From Streptomyces ardesiacus (GTDB lineage Bacteria > Actinomycetota > Actinomycetes > Streptomycetales > Streptomycetaceae), in the NCBI RefSeq assembly GCF_003112575.1, contig NZ_BEWC01000004.1, forward strand, positions 186,001 to 250,000: 64,000 nucleotides of DNA. Direction: 5' to 3'. This document shows positions 39,682-47,995 of this stretch, piece by piece; position 1 is the first letter of the stretch; the number at the start of each line of letters is the position of its first letter. Under the pieces are notes generated by a model that saw only the letters and a program-made list of their open reading frames with translations, did no database searches and had not been told where the DNA came from. A program made the position numbers and the translations under genes.

Positions 39682-40653
39682 CTACTCGCCCCCGATCAGC
39701 AGCAGTGACTTGCCCACGGTGGTGCGCGCGGCCAGGGCGCGGTGCGCGTCGGCGGCCCGCTTCAGCGGGTAGGTGGCACCGATCACCGGGCGCAGGCCGC
39801 CCTCGGCGGCCTGTTCCAGGGCCCGGCCCAGCGCTTCCCTGACGGTCTGCCGGTCCGGCGGACCCTCCGCGAGCGGCGTGAGCAGCCGGATGCCCCGGCG
39901 GGCGGCCGCCTCCGGGTCCGGGGCGGCGAAGCCGTCGGCGGTGCCGTAGGTGACGAACCGGCCGCCGTCCGCGAGCGCGTCGACGGCGGCCGTGCCGAGC
40001 GCCCCGCCCGCGCCGTCGTAGACCAGGGCGGCGCCGCCGCCGGTCGCCTCCCGCACCCGCCCGGTCCAGTCCGCGCGTGTGTAGTCGACGACGGCCTCGG
40101 CACCCAGGTCGCGCGCCAGCGCCAGCTTGGCGTCGCTGGAGGCGGCGGCCACGACCCGGGCTCCGGCGTCGACGGCCAACTGCACCAGCAGGGTGCCGGC
40201 TCCGCCGGCCGCCGACGAGACCAGGACCCACTCTCCTTCGCACGGTGCCCCCAGCCGGTGCAGGCCGAGCGCGGTCACTCCGTCGTGCACCAGTGCGGCC
40301 GCCGTCTCGGTGGCCAGCCCGTCGGGGACGGGCACGATCTCCTCCTCGCCCGCGACGACCTGCTCGGCGTATCCGGTGCCGGTTCGTACGGCCACGCGCC
40401 TGCCGATCCAGGCCGGGTCCACTGCGCCGCCGACGGCCAGCACCTCTCCCGCCCCGCCGCCACCGGGCACGTACGGCGGCGTGCGCGGGAAGAGGTCCTG
40501 TCCCCACCCGGAGCGCAGCAGGGTGTCGAGGAAGATGACGTCGGCGGCGGCCATGCCGACGACGACCTGGCCGGGGCCGGGCACCGGATCGGGCAGGACC
40601 ACCGGGGTCAGCACCTCGGGACCGCCGAACGCGACGGCTTGAACGGCATGCAT
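39682..40653 (-). CDS. Quinone oxidoreductase / zinc-type alcohol dehydrogenase-like protein
   Basis: A 323-residue medium-chain reductase of the quinone-oxidoreductase type. It lacks the structural-zinc cysteines and has the NADPH motif VLVSSAAGGAGTLLVQLAVDAG and family stretches VPGGGGAGEVLAVGG and AEAVVDYTRADW. It reduces quinones or enones with NADPH. ATG at 40653 follows GAGAGGTG. The upstream region holds a SoxR-like dyad under a TTGACC -35, which would make it a redox-cycling-drug response gene, as reported for a quinone-oxidoreductase-like member of the Streptomyces SoxR regulon. Confidence 0.85.
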   Translation of the reverse strand: MHAVQAVAFGGPEVLTPVVLPDPVPGPGQVVVGMAAADVIFLDTLLRSGWGQDLFPRTPPYVPGGGGAGEVLAVGGAVDPAWIGRRVAVRTGTGYAEQVVAGEEEIVPVPDGLATETAAALVHDGVTALGLHRLGAPCEGEWVLVSSAAGGAGTLLVQLAVDAGARVVAAASSDAKLALARDLGAEAVVDYTRADWTGRVREATGGGAALVYDGAGGALGTAAVDALADGGRFVTYGTADGFAAPDPEAAARRGIRLLTPLAEGPPDRQTVREALGRALEQAAEGGLRPVIGATYPLKRAADAHRALAARTTVGKSLLLIGGE

Positions 40654-40696
40654 GAGCAGCACCTCTCGTTGAGGACGACGTCCCGGACAGCCTCCG

Positions 40697-40716
40697 ACCT
40701 CAAGTCGGGTCGAGGT
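40697..40716 (-). promoter_or_regulatory. SoxR-like MerR-type promoter dyad
   Basis: ACCTC (40697-40701) and GAGGT (40712-40716) in a 20-base window starting ACCTCAAG resemble the SoxR box (ACCTCAAG...CTTGAGGT). TTGACC on the minus strand (40719-40714) would be the -35 with the dyad in a long spacer, the layout used by SoxR/MerR activators. Only about 7 of 10 half-site positions are symmetric. Confidence 0.42.
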
Positions 40717-40854
40717 CAAGGAGATCCCTCCCCCCGGGAACCCGATTGACATCACCGGTGCGTCAGTCCGGCCGAACCCGGTGTTGGCCCTGTTCCGCCG
40801 GGCGGTGCGAAGCTGTGGCCCCGGCCCGTCGGCGTGTGACGAGAGGCAGTCTCT

Positions 40855-42363
40855 GTGGACATCTTCAGTACGGGGCACGGCGCGGTCCGCGGGTTTCGGC
40901 CCTCCGAAGACGTCGTCGCCGTCCTCGGCATCCCCTACGCCGCCCCGCCGTTCGGCGCCAACCGCTTCCGGGAGCCCCGCCCGGTGACGCCGTGGACCGG
41001 AGTGCGGGAGTGCGGGGCATTCGGGCCGATCGCCCCGCAGTCGGCGGAACTCCCCGGGGCTCCGGTGTGGTCCCCCGGCGACGAGGACATCCTCACCGTC
41101 AACGTGTGGACGCCGGCCTCGCGCAGTGGCCCCTTGCCGGTGCTGGTCTGGATACACGGCGGTGCCTACACCTTCGGCTCGTCCGCGCAGCCGGACTTCG
41201 ACGGATCCGTGCTGGCGCGGGCCGGACTGGTCGTGGTCACGCTCAACTACCGCATCGGTTTCGAGGGCTTCGGCCACGTCCCGGCGGACGGGCCGGCCGC
41301 CTGCCCGGACAACCGGGGACTGCTCGACCAGGTCGCCGCTCTGCGGTGGGTGCGTGAGAACATCGCCGGCTTCGGCGGCGATCCCGGCAACGTCACCGTC
41401 GCCGGCCAGTCCTCCGGGGCGGCCTCGGTCGCCTGTCTGATGGTGATGGACCGCGCCCGCGGCCTGTTCCGCCGCGCCATCGCGCACAGCCCCGCCAGTC
41501 CCTGCTGCACGCGTGACATGGCGGTGGCGACCACGCGGGAGGTCGCTGCCGCCGCCGGCTGCCCGGCCACGGCCGCGGGTCTGCTGTCCGCCACTCCGCA
41601 GGCGCTGGTCGCCGCGGCCGACCGGGTGGTCGACGACTACCGGCGCGACCCCGCCTCCGGTTCCCGTCACTACGACCCCTCGCTCTACGCCCCCGTGCTC
41701 GACGGCGACGTCCTGCCCACCGACCCGCTCACGGGCATGGCGACCGGCGCGGCCCGGGACGTGGACCTGCTGGTCTGCCACACCACGCAGGAGTACTGGC
41801 TGCTGGACGCCGTCGGCAGCAGCGCCAAGGTCACCACCGAGGCACAACTCGCCCGGTTCGCCGAAGACTTCGGCCTGCCCGACGGCCTGGTCGCCGGTTA
41901 CCGCGCCGACCTGCCCCAGGCTCCGGTGCTCGACGTCTACCTCGCCGTCTACGGCGATCTGCTCTTCGGTGAGTACAGCAACCGGCTCGCCGAACTCCAC
42001 GCCCGGGCCGGCGGCCGGTCGTTCCTGTCCCGTTTCGACCGGCGGCGCACCGGCCCGCACGGTGTCGTGCGGGCCTGGCACTGTGCGGATGTTCCGTTCG
42101 CCTTCGGCAACCTGGACGACGAGCGCCTGTCCTTCCTCATCGGCGGGACGCCCACCCCTGCCGACCGGGCACTGGCACGCCGCATGGTGCGCGCCTGGGC
42201 CGACTTCGCGGCCACCGGCGACCCGGGCTGGTCACCGGTGGGCGACGCCACCGCCGAGGTCAGGACGTGGACGGCCGACGGCGACACCGATGCCGAGGAC
42301 CGGTCCACCGCCGGGGTCCGGTCCCTGTGGGCCAAGGCCGACTTTCCGCTCCTGCGGCCGTGA
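40855..42363 (+). CDS. Type-B carboxylesterase
   Basis: A 502-residue esterase of the carboxylesterase/para-nitrobenzyl esterase family. It has the oxyanion motif VWIHGGAYTFGS and nucleophile Ser186 in VAGQSSGAASV; the usual catalytic His is probably in the carboxy third near AWHCADVPFAFG. FGPIAPQS and EDILTVNVWTPA are typical of the family. There is no signal peptide. The GTG at 40855 follows GAGAGGCAG. It hydrolyses esters of unknown identity. Divergent from the quinone oxidoreductase. Confidence 0.87.
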   Translation: MDIFSTGHGAVRGFRPSEDVVAVLGIPYAAPPFGANRFREPRPVTPWTGVRECGAFGPIAPQSAELPGAPVWSPGDEDILTVNVWTPASRSGPLPVLVWIHGGAYTFGSSAQPDFDGSVLARAGLVVVTLNYRIGFEGFGHVPADGPAACPDNRGLLDQVAALRWVRENIAGFGGDPGNVTVAGQSSGAASVACLMVMDRARGLFRRAIAHSPASPCCTRDMAVATTREVAAAAGCPATAAGLLSATPQALVAAADRVVDDYRRDPASGSRHYDPSLYAPVLDGDVLPTDPLTGMATGAARDVDLLVCHTTQEYWLLDAVGSSAKVTTEAQLARFAEDFGLPDGLVAGYRADLPQAPVLDVYLAVYGDLLFGEYSNRLAELHARAGGRSFLSRFDRRRTGPHGVVRAWHCADVPFAFGNLDDERLSFLIGGTPTPADRALARRMVRAWADFAATGDPGWSPVGDATAEVRTWTADGDTDAEDRSTAGVRSLWAKADFPLLRP

Positions 42364-42375
42364 GTCCGCCCGCGG

Positions 42376-42396
42376 CGGGCCCTCCTCCAGGGCCCG
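42376..42396. terminator. Hairpin after the carboxylesterase gene
   Basis: CGGGCCCT (42376-42383) and AGGGCCCG (42389-42396) form an 8-base stem with a 5-base loop, 13 bases after the carboxylesterase stop and just before the end of the dead ABC-F gene. Confidence 0.5.
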
Positions 42397-42399
42397 TGG

Positions 42400-43390
42400 T
42401 CACCCGGCTCGGACGCGCGCCGTCCCCGGCAGTTCCAAGTGCTCGCCCTCGAACCGGGACCGCAGCGCGCGATCGTGCGTGACCAGCACGATCGCCCCCG
42501 GAAACCCGGTCAGCGCCTCCTCCAGCTCCGAGACCAGCCGGGCCAGATCCACGCGGCGACGCTGGCCGTACGACAACTCGCCGATGCGCAGACGCAGTTC
42601 GGCCGGACGGAACAGGCCCAGGGCGAGCAGGGCGTCGGCGTGTTCGTCGGCGCAGCCCACCCGGCCCCGTCCGAACGCCTCGGTCACCCTGAGGTCCGCC
42701 GGCCAGGGAGTCTCCTCCTGGCGCAGATGACCCACCCGGCCCGGCACCCGCACCGCGCCCTCGTCCGGCCGTACTTCACCGGCGAGCAGCTTCAGCAGCG
42801 TCGTCTTGCCGGCGCCGTTGGGGCCAGTGACGAGAAGGCGTCCGCGACGGCCGAGGTCGAGGGAGCCCAGGCACAGGCGATCCCCCACGCGTACGCCCGA
42901 CAGGTGGACGACGGGCGGCTCCGGGGAAGCGGTCCCGGTGCCCGCCGGGGTCTCCCCCGCCGTGGCGAGGCGTGCCGTGAAGGCAAGCGGATCCGGCGGC
43001 GGTGCCACCGGGTTCCCGGTGAGCCGCTCGACCCGCTCGCGGGCGTTGCGGATGCGGGACATCGCGCCGTGCGCGCGGCCTCGGGCCCGGAAACCGCCGT
43101 GGCCGAAGTTGGCCGGCGACGCCTTGCGCGGGACGGCGTGAAGGCGGACGGCGTGGCCGACGGCCAGCCGCTCGTTGCGCGCCAGCTCGCAGCGCCACTC
43201 CTCGTACTCCTGGAGCGGGCGGCGGCGCTCGGCCGCCTTCGCCGTGCGGTAGCCGTGGTAGCCGTCGCCGTAGCGGGTGACCTTTCCGGCCTCGGCCTCC
43301 AGGACGGTGGAGGTCAGGCGTTCCAGGAAGACCCGGTCGTGGGTGACCGCGAGCACCGTGCCGCGGTGCGCCCGCAGCCTGGCCGCGCCG
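42400..43390 (-). pseudogene. Broken ABC-F ATPase gene (5' truncated, Walker B deleted)
   Basis: Reads as the rear half of an ABC-F protein (ribosome-associated antibiotic-resistance ATPase). The frame enters at the end of the first ATPase domain (LRAHRGTVLAVTHDRVFLER) and continues through the charged inter-domain linker (RRRPLQEYEEWRCELARNER) and the second domain with Walker A TGPNGAGKTTLL and signature LSYGQRRRVDLARLV. Directly after the signature it jumps to SELEEALTGFPGAIVLVTHD; about 25 residues with the Walker B DEPTNHL are missing. Nearly the whole first domain is also gone. It cannot be a working ATPase. The 175 bases upstream to the MFS gene show nothing. Confidence 0.72.
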
Positions 43391-43566
43391 GTCGACGGTC
43401 GGGCCGGATCGGGTGGACGGCTGCACGGCGGGGCGCGGCGACGGCGGAGCGGTGCTCCACGCCGTCGGCGCCGGTGATCTCACAGGGAACCCGTCTCGCC
43501 TTGTAGCCGGGCGGACGGACAGCCGGGCGGCCGGCGGGTGCCCACGGCTGCCGTGGGCGGGGCGGC

Positions 43567-44790
43567 CTACTGGGAGCGGACGTCGGAGCGCGCCCGCGGC
43601 GCCCCGGACGGCTGCGTGCGGGTGAGGGCGACCGCGAGGACCGCGACTCCCATCACCACGGACATCACGGTGAAGCCGGCGGCGAAGGTGGCGGCCTGCG
43701 CCGCCAGGCCCAGCGCCAGGGAGCCGAGCCCGGTGCCGGCGTCGTAGCCGATGTTCCACGCCACCGATGCCGCGTGCCGGTTCTCCGCGCCCGCGAGGTC
43801 GAACGACCGGACCAGGGTGAGGCTCTGGAGCCCTCCGTAGGCGGCCCCCAGCAGGAGCAGCCCGGCGAGCAGGGGGAGGGCGGCCGCGCCGTCCGGGCCG
43901 ACGGCCAGGGCGGTCAGCGCCAGCCCCGCGCACGCGGTGGCGGCCAGGAGGGCGGTGATCGGCCGCTGGGCGATGCGGTCGGCGAGTTCCCCGCAGCCCC
44001 AGCGGGCCACGGCGGCGGTGGCGGTGAGGGCCAGCAGCCCCGTGGCCGCGAGCGCGGGGGTGTCCGTGAACTGCGGCGCGAAGGTGAGCACCGCCCCGCC
44101 CGCCGCGGTGACCAGGAGCAGGACGGTGAGCGGGAGGAGGATGCGCCGGAGCACCGTGGCCGTGCGGTCGGGGTGCTGGGCGGGGCCCTCCTGGGCGGGC
44201 GGGCCGTCCGTGCGGGCCTCGACGGCGCGGCCGAGGGCCCGGGTCCAGGGCAGCGCGAGGACGGGGAGAACACCGCAGGCGATGATCGCGGGGAGGGCGA
44301 AGGTCCCCATCAGCCAGGGCGCCGCCGGAGTGAGGACGACCTGGGGCAGCGCGACGGCGAGGCCGTAGAGGCCGATGGCCGCCCCCTGACGGCCGCGCGG
44401 GGCCAGGGCGGCCGCGGCGGTGGCACCGCAGACGGTGACGATGCCGAAGCCCGCTCCGCGCAGGGCGGTCGTCACCAGGATGGGCAGCAGGTGGTCGCTG
44501 AGGCTCTGCAGGAGGGCGGGCAGGCCGAGGAGGAGCGCGCCGAGGGCCAGGGTGCGGGGCCAGCCGATCGCGCGCAGCGTCGCCCTGACGCACAACTGGG
44601 CCAGTACGGTGGCGCCCATCAGGACGGCCGTGACGAGTCCGGCACCGAACTCGTCGGCGCCTCCGGCGACGGCCCAGGCCGGTGAGACGGGCAGCAGGAG
44701 GGCGAGGCCCGCGAAGCAGAAGCCTCCCACCGTCAGCAGGTGGGGTATGCCGGGGGTGCGCAGGACGGATTCCGTCGCTCGTTCAGACAT
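43567..44790 (-). CDS. MFS transporter
   Basis: A 407-residue major-facilitator carrier with twelve predicted helices. Examples are LLTVGGFCFAGLALLLPVSP (helix 1), LVTAVLMGATVLAQLCVRAT, the RGAGFGIVTVCGATAAAALA helix and the carboxy ATFAAGFTVMSVVMGVAVLA. The central loop (residues 195-215) is charged and Pro-rich. It is probably a drug or metabolite exporter by proton antiport. ATG at 44790 gives a complete protein. It lies 57 bases downstream of a cupin-type HTH regulator on the same strand, so the two may be co-transcribed and the regulator may control it. Confidence 0.85.
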   Translation of the reverse strand: MSERATESVLRTPGIPHLLTVGGFCFAGLALLLPVSPAWAVAGGADEFGAGLVTAVLMGATVLAQLCVRATLRAIGWPRTLALGALLLGLPALLQSLSDHLLPILVTTALRGAGFGIVTVCGATAAAALAPRGRQGAAIGLYGLAVALPQVVLTPAAPWLMGTFALPAIIACGVLPVLALPWTRALGRAVEARTDGPPAQEGPAQHPDRTATVLRRILLPLTVLLLVTAAGGAVLTFAPQFTDTPALAATGLLALTATAAVARWGCGELADRIAQRPITALLAATACAGLALTALAVGPDGAAALPLLAGLLLLGAAYGGLQSLTLVRSFDLAGAENRHAASVAWNIGYDAGTGLGSLALGLAAQAATFAAGFTVMSVVMGVAVLAVALTRTQPSGAPRARSDVRSQ

Positions 44791-44846
44791 GGATGTCGGC
44801 TGTCCTTGGTCGTCGGGGCTGTGGGGGCGCACGGGGAACGCGGCGG

Positions 44847-45422
44847 TCAGCCCGGGCCGGGCGGCAGCTGGACGGTCATGACCAGGTGGCAGGTCCGGTC
44901 GCCCGCGCCGCGGTAGGTGTGGCTCACGTCGCCGTCGAAGGTGGCGGTCTGCCCCGCTGCGACAGGGTGCTCGACGCCGTCGACGACCAGGACCATGCGC
45001 CCCTCGGTGACGCTGACGGTTTCGACCACCCCGGCCTGGTGGGGGTGGCTGGGGTACTCCTCCCCGGGCTGGAGCCTCCAGCGCCAGACCTCGACGGGAG
45101 CCGGGCCGGAGGTCGTCAGCATCAGCCGGGCCTCGCTGCCCCGCGGCCCCGCCCACAGCGGCATCACGGTGTCGCCGGACACGACCCGGACGCGCTCCTG
45201 CGCCGGCCCCTCCATCAGGGCGGACACCGAGACACCGAGGGTGTCGGCCAGCCTCACCAGGGTGGCGAAGTTCGGGTTCCCCTGCGCCTTCTCCAGCGCG
45301 ACCAGGGACCCCTTGCTGACCTTGGCACGCCGGCCGAGTTCGTCCAGGGACAGTCCGGCGCGGGTGCGGGCCGCGCGGACGTTGTGCGCGAGCGTCCGCA
45401 AGGCCGCCTCGGTCTCGGCCAT
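44847..45422 (-). CDS. XRE-family regulator with C-terminal cupin domain
   Basis: A 191-residue regulator. The HTH is at residues 10-65 (ALRTLAHNVRAARTRAGLSL, DELGRRAKVSKGSLVALEKA) and a cupin ligand domain at 105-185 (WRWRLQPGEEYPSHPHQAGV, EGRMVLVVDGVEHPVAAGQT), which could bind a metal through HPH. ATG at 45422 lies seven bases after GGGAGGGTG; a GTG three codons earlier would overlap the ribosome site. Proteins of this shape often control amino-acid or amine metabolism and transport. Divergent from a PaiB-like gene and upstream of an MFS gene. Confidence 0.87.
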   Translation of the reverse strand: MAETEAALRTLAHNVRAARTRAGLSLDELGRRAKVSKGSLVALEKAQGNPNFATLVRLADTLGVSVSALMEGPAQERVRVVSGDTVMPLWAGPRGSEARLMLTTSGPAPVEVWRWRLQPGEEYPSHPHQAGVVETVSVTEGRMVLVVDGVEHPVAAGQTATFDGDVSHTYRGAGDRTCHLVMTVQLPPGPG

Positions 45423-45474
45423 CGCTGTCACCCTCCCGGGGTCGGTCAGTGTGCTGCACCGCGCGGTCGTTCAG

Positions 45475-45505
45475 TTGACGCACTGCGGTCGGTGCGTTGT
45501 ACGGT
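45475..45505 (+). promoter_or_regulatory. Promoter with operator dyad before the PaiB-like gene
   Basis: A good -35, TTGACG (45475-45480), and a -10, TACGGT (45500-45505), 19 bases apart. In the spacer lies a perfect dyad ACGCAC (45478-45483) and GTGCGT (45492-45497). This is a natural site for the divergent cupin regulator. Confidence 0.5.
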
Positions 45506-45594
45506 GCAGTCGTTCCGCTGATGGTAGGGGATGCGCCGTCCGTGACGGATCCGCCGCCGGCCCCGCCCGACTCCCGCGTCCGGAGGACCCTTCG

Positions 45595-46242
45595 ATGTTC
45601 ATCCAGCCCTGGGACGCCGCCCTGGACGACGCCGAGTGGCAGACCTGGATCGCCGACGGCCACGACTTCGGCCTGCTCGGCGTCAACGGCCCGGCCGGTG
45701 AGGCACCGGTCGTCGTGCCCACCCACTTCGCCGTCGAGGGTGCCTGCCTGCTCATCCACCTCGCCCGGCCCAACCCGGTCTGGAAGGCGGTCGAGGCCGC
45801 CCCGCACGTCACCTTCACGGTGATCGGCGACTACGCCTTCGTCCCCGGCCCCTGGCGCGCCAAGCCGGGCGTACCGCCCACCGAGGGCGTCCCCACCAGC
45901 TACTACGCCGCCGTCCAGTTCACCTGCCGGGCCACGATCGTCGACGATCCCGAGGCCAAGGCCGAACTGCTGCGGCGCCAGATCGCCCACTTCCAGCCCG
46001 AGGGCGACCACGCCCCCGTCGCCCCCGGCCGGCCGCCGTACGGGCGGATGCTGCCCGGTATCCGCGGCCTCCGCCTGGACGTGACCGACGTCCGGGCGAA
46101 GTTCAAGTACGACGACCACAAGCCCGTCGAGCAGCGCGCCGACACCGCCCGCCGGCTCACCGAGCGCGGCGCGGGCCTCGACGCGCCCACCGCGGCCCAG
46201 CAGCTCCGCCGCCTCGACCGCATCGGCCCCTGGCGGGCCTGA
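45595..46242 (+). CDS. PaiB-like FMN-binding protein
   Basis: A 215-residue protein of the FMN_bind_2/PaiB family, split-barrel flavoproteins annotated as negative transcriptional regulators but without an HTH. Family features: MFIQPWDAALDDAEW at the amino end, VVVPTHFAVEGACLLIHLAR, FTVIGDYAFVPG, SYYAAVQFTCRATIV and GIRGLRLDVTDVRAKFKYD. GGAGG precedes ATG at nine bases. It is downstream of a strong promoter with an operator dyad, and is followed 41 bases later by a B3/B4-domain gene, probably the same operon. Biological role uncertain. Confidence 0.85.
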   Translation: MFIQPWDAALDDAEWQTWIADGHDFGLLGVNGPAGEAPVVVPTHFAVEGACLLIHLARPNPVWKAVEAAPHVTFTVIGDYAFVPGPWRAKPGVPPTEGVPTSYYAAVQFTCRATIVDDPEAKAELLRRQIAHFQPEGDHAPVAPGRPPYGRMLPGIRGLRLDVTDVRAKFKYDDHKPVEQRADTARRLTERGAGLDAPTAAQQLRRLDRIGPWRA

Positions 46243-46283
46243 CCCCGCACCCGCCCGCTCTTCCGGATCGGATCCCTCTCACG

Positions 46284-46991
46284 ATGTGCACCTTCCGCCT
46301 CAGCCCCACCGTCGCCGACGCCTTTCCCGGCACCCTCGTCGCCGTCGTCACCGCCACCGGCCTGCGCGGCCGCGAGCCCTGGCCCGCCACCGGCACCGCC
46401 CTGGCGGATCTGGAGCAGCGGCTCGCCGAAGGCACCTGGGCCCCCGCCGACGAAAGCGACCCCCGCATCGAGGCATGGCACAGCGCCTACCGGAGCTTCG
46501 GCACCAACCCCCGTCGCGTCCGCCCCAGTGTGGACGCCCTCGGACGCCGCCTCGCGAAGAAGGGCACCCTGCCCCGGATCAACCCGGCCGTCGACTCGTA
46601 CAACTCCGTCTCCGTCCGTCACGGTCTTCCCGCCGGCGCCTTCGACCTCGACCACGTCACCGGTGCCGTCGACATCCGCCACGCCGACGGCACGGAGACC
46701 TTCACGCCCCTCGGGGAACCCGGCACCGTCGAGCACCCGCGGGCGGGCGAGATCGTCTACACCGACGCCGCGGGCGTCCTCACCAGGCACTGGAACCACC
46801 GCGACGCCCACCGCACCCGCGTCACCGAGGACTCCGCACACGTCGCCTTCGTCCTCGAAACCCTCCGCGCCGCCTTTGACGCACACCTCGTCGAGACCGC
46901 CGCCGGTGAGCTGCGGGACCTGCTGATCCCGCACGCCGACCGGACCGAGGTGCACCTCCTCACCCCGGAACGGCCGCAGGCGGCCCTGTGA
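46284..46991 (+). CDS. B3/B4 (tRNA-editing-like) domain protein
   Basis: A 235-residue free-standing relative of the B3/B4 domain of phenylalanyl-tRNA synthetase beta subunit, which edits mischarged tRNA or binds amino-acid derivatives. Characteristic: AYRSFGTNPRRVRPSVDALG, RRLAKKGTLPRINPAVDSYN, NSVSVRHGLPAGAFDLD and GEIVYTDAAGVLTRHWNHRD. There is no synthetase catalytic core. It follows the PaiB-like gene closely and is probably co-transcribed, so the pair may act on a misacylated tRNA or an amino-acid-like compound. Role inferred only from the family. Confidence 0.82.
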   Translation: MCTFRLSPTVADAFPGTLVAVVTATGLRGREPWPATGTALADLEQRLAEGTWAPADESDPRIEAWHSAYRSFGTNPRRVRPSVDALGRRLAKKGTLPRINPAVDSYNSVSVRHGLPAGAFDLDHVTGAVDIRHADGTETFTPLGEPGTVEHPRAGEIVYTDAAGVLTRHWNHRDAHRTRVTEDSAHVAFVLETLRAAFDAHLVETAAGELRDLLIPHADRTEVHLLTPERPQAAL

Positions 46992-47005
46992 ACCGAGGTC
47001 CGGTC

Positions 47006-47023
47006 CTCCGGGACCCTCCGGAG
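47006..47023. terminator. Weak hairpin between convergent genes
   Basis: CTCCGG (47006-47011) and CCGGAG (47018-47023) make a 6-base stem with a 6-base loop between the B3/B4 gene and the DHFR-like gene. Confidence 0.35.
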
Positions 47024-47025
47024 CC

Positions 47026-47631
47026 CTAGTAACTGTCGTACTCCGGCTCGCCGTTGGTCCGGTAGACGCCGATGACGGTGCCGCCCTTCGTCGTCGAGAC
47101 ACTGACCGGCTCCAGCGCGGTGGGAACGGCTCCGCCGGCGAACAGCCGCTTGCCGGTCCCGATGATCACCGGGTGGATGGTCAGCCGGTACTCGTCGACG
47201 AGGTGGTGCCGCATGAGGGTCTGGGCCAGGTCACCACTGCCGACGACGAAGACGTCGCCGCCGTCGGACGCCTTCAGCGCGCGTACGGCGTCGGCGGCGT
47301 CGCCCTCCAGCAGCGTGGAGTTCTGCCACTCGACGGACGTCAGCGTCCGGGAGGCCACGTACTTCCGCATGCCGTTCATCCGCGGGGTGAACGGGTTGCC
47401 GGGATCGGCGGTCGGCCAGTAGGACGCGAAGATCTCGTACGTCCTGCGGCCGAGGAGCATCGAGTCGCACTGCTCGTACCAGCCCGCGACGGCCGCACCC
47501 ACCTCCTCGTCGTCGGTCGGCTTCTGCCAGCCGCCGTGCTCGAAGCCTCCCTCGCCGTCCTCGTCCGGCCCGCCCGGCGCCTGCATGACGCCGTCCAGTG
47601 TCAGGAACGTGCAGACGATGATCCTGCGCAT
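47026..47631 (-). CDS. Dihydrofolate-reductase-like (RibD C-terminal domain) protein
   Basis: A 201-residue reductase of the RibD_C/DHFR-like superfamily common in Streptomyces. It shows MRRIIVCTFLTLDGVMQAPG at the amino end, the substrate-region MLLGRRTYEIFASYWPTA and the cofactor-binding VFVVGSGDLAQTLMRHHLVD. These proteins bind NADPH and reduce unknown pterin- or pyrimidine-like compounds; true folate activity is unlikely. GGAGGGAG precedes ATG at 47631. Stand-alone gene. Confidence 0.87.
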   Translation of the reverse strand: MRRIIVCTFLTLDGVMQAPGGPDEDGEGGFEHGGWQKPTDDEEVGAAVAGWYEQCDSMLLGRRTYEIFASYWPTADPGNPFTPRMNGMRKYVASRTLTSVEWQNSTLLEGDAADAVRALKASDGGDVFVVGSGDLAQTLMRHHLVDEYRLTIHPVIIGTGKRLFAGGAVPTALEPVSVSTTKGGTVIGVYRTNGEPEYDSY

Positions 47632-47756
47632 GGTGTTCTCCCTCCGTAGCGTGTACGAGGGGGCAGACCGTACGACCGCGCGGAACTCATCGGTCGTCGG
47701 GCGTCCGCTCCACCGATGGCGCATGCGGCACCCCGCCCCGACGGGGCGGACACGCG

Positions 47757-47961
47757 CTACTGGGCGGTGCAGCCGCCGTCGACGCGAAGGGCGGCGCCGA
47801 CTGAGGTCCCGCGCCGCTCGGTGCACCGCGGCCTCGTCCGCGTCGGCCAGGGCGACGGCGGCGCCGGAGGCGGCGAACGCCCGGGCCGCGGCCGGGCCCA
47901 TGCCGGAGCCGGCCCCGGTGACGAAGGCGACGCGTCCGGAGAAGTCGTAGGTGGGGTCCAC
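47757..47961 (-). pseudogene. Internally deleted short-chain dehydrogenase
   Basis: The amino end of an SDR is intact from GTG 47961: VDPTYDFSGRVAFVTGAGSG then AARAFAASGAAVALADADEA. Then, near GGGACCTCAGTCGG (about 47803), the sequence jumps frame straight to the SDR carboxy end VGAALRVDGGCTAQ-stop. About 180 codons, including the catalytic Ser-Tyr-Lys, are deleted. The ends are so well preserved that the deletion is probably recent. It lies 34 bases after the alcohol dehydrogenase gene, its former operon partner. Confidence 0.68.
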
Positions 47962-47995
47962 GGGTGCTCCGAGGGTGGGCGGAGAGGGGGGCGGC

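Noticed and set aside
42776..44593. A 605-codon minus-strand frame spanning the ABC-F relic and MFS gene
   Set aside because: Out of frame with both recognisable genes, low-complexity translation; a shadow.
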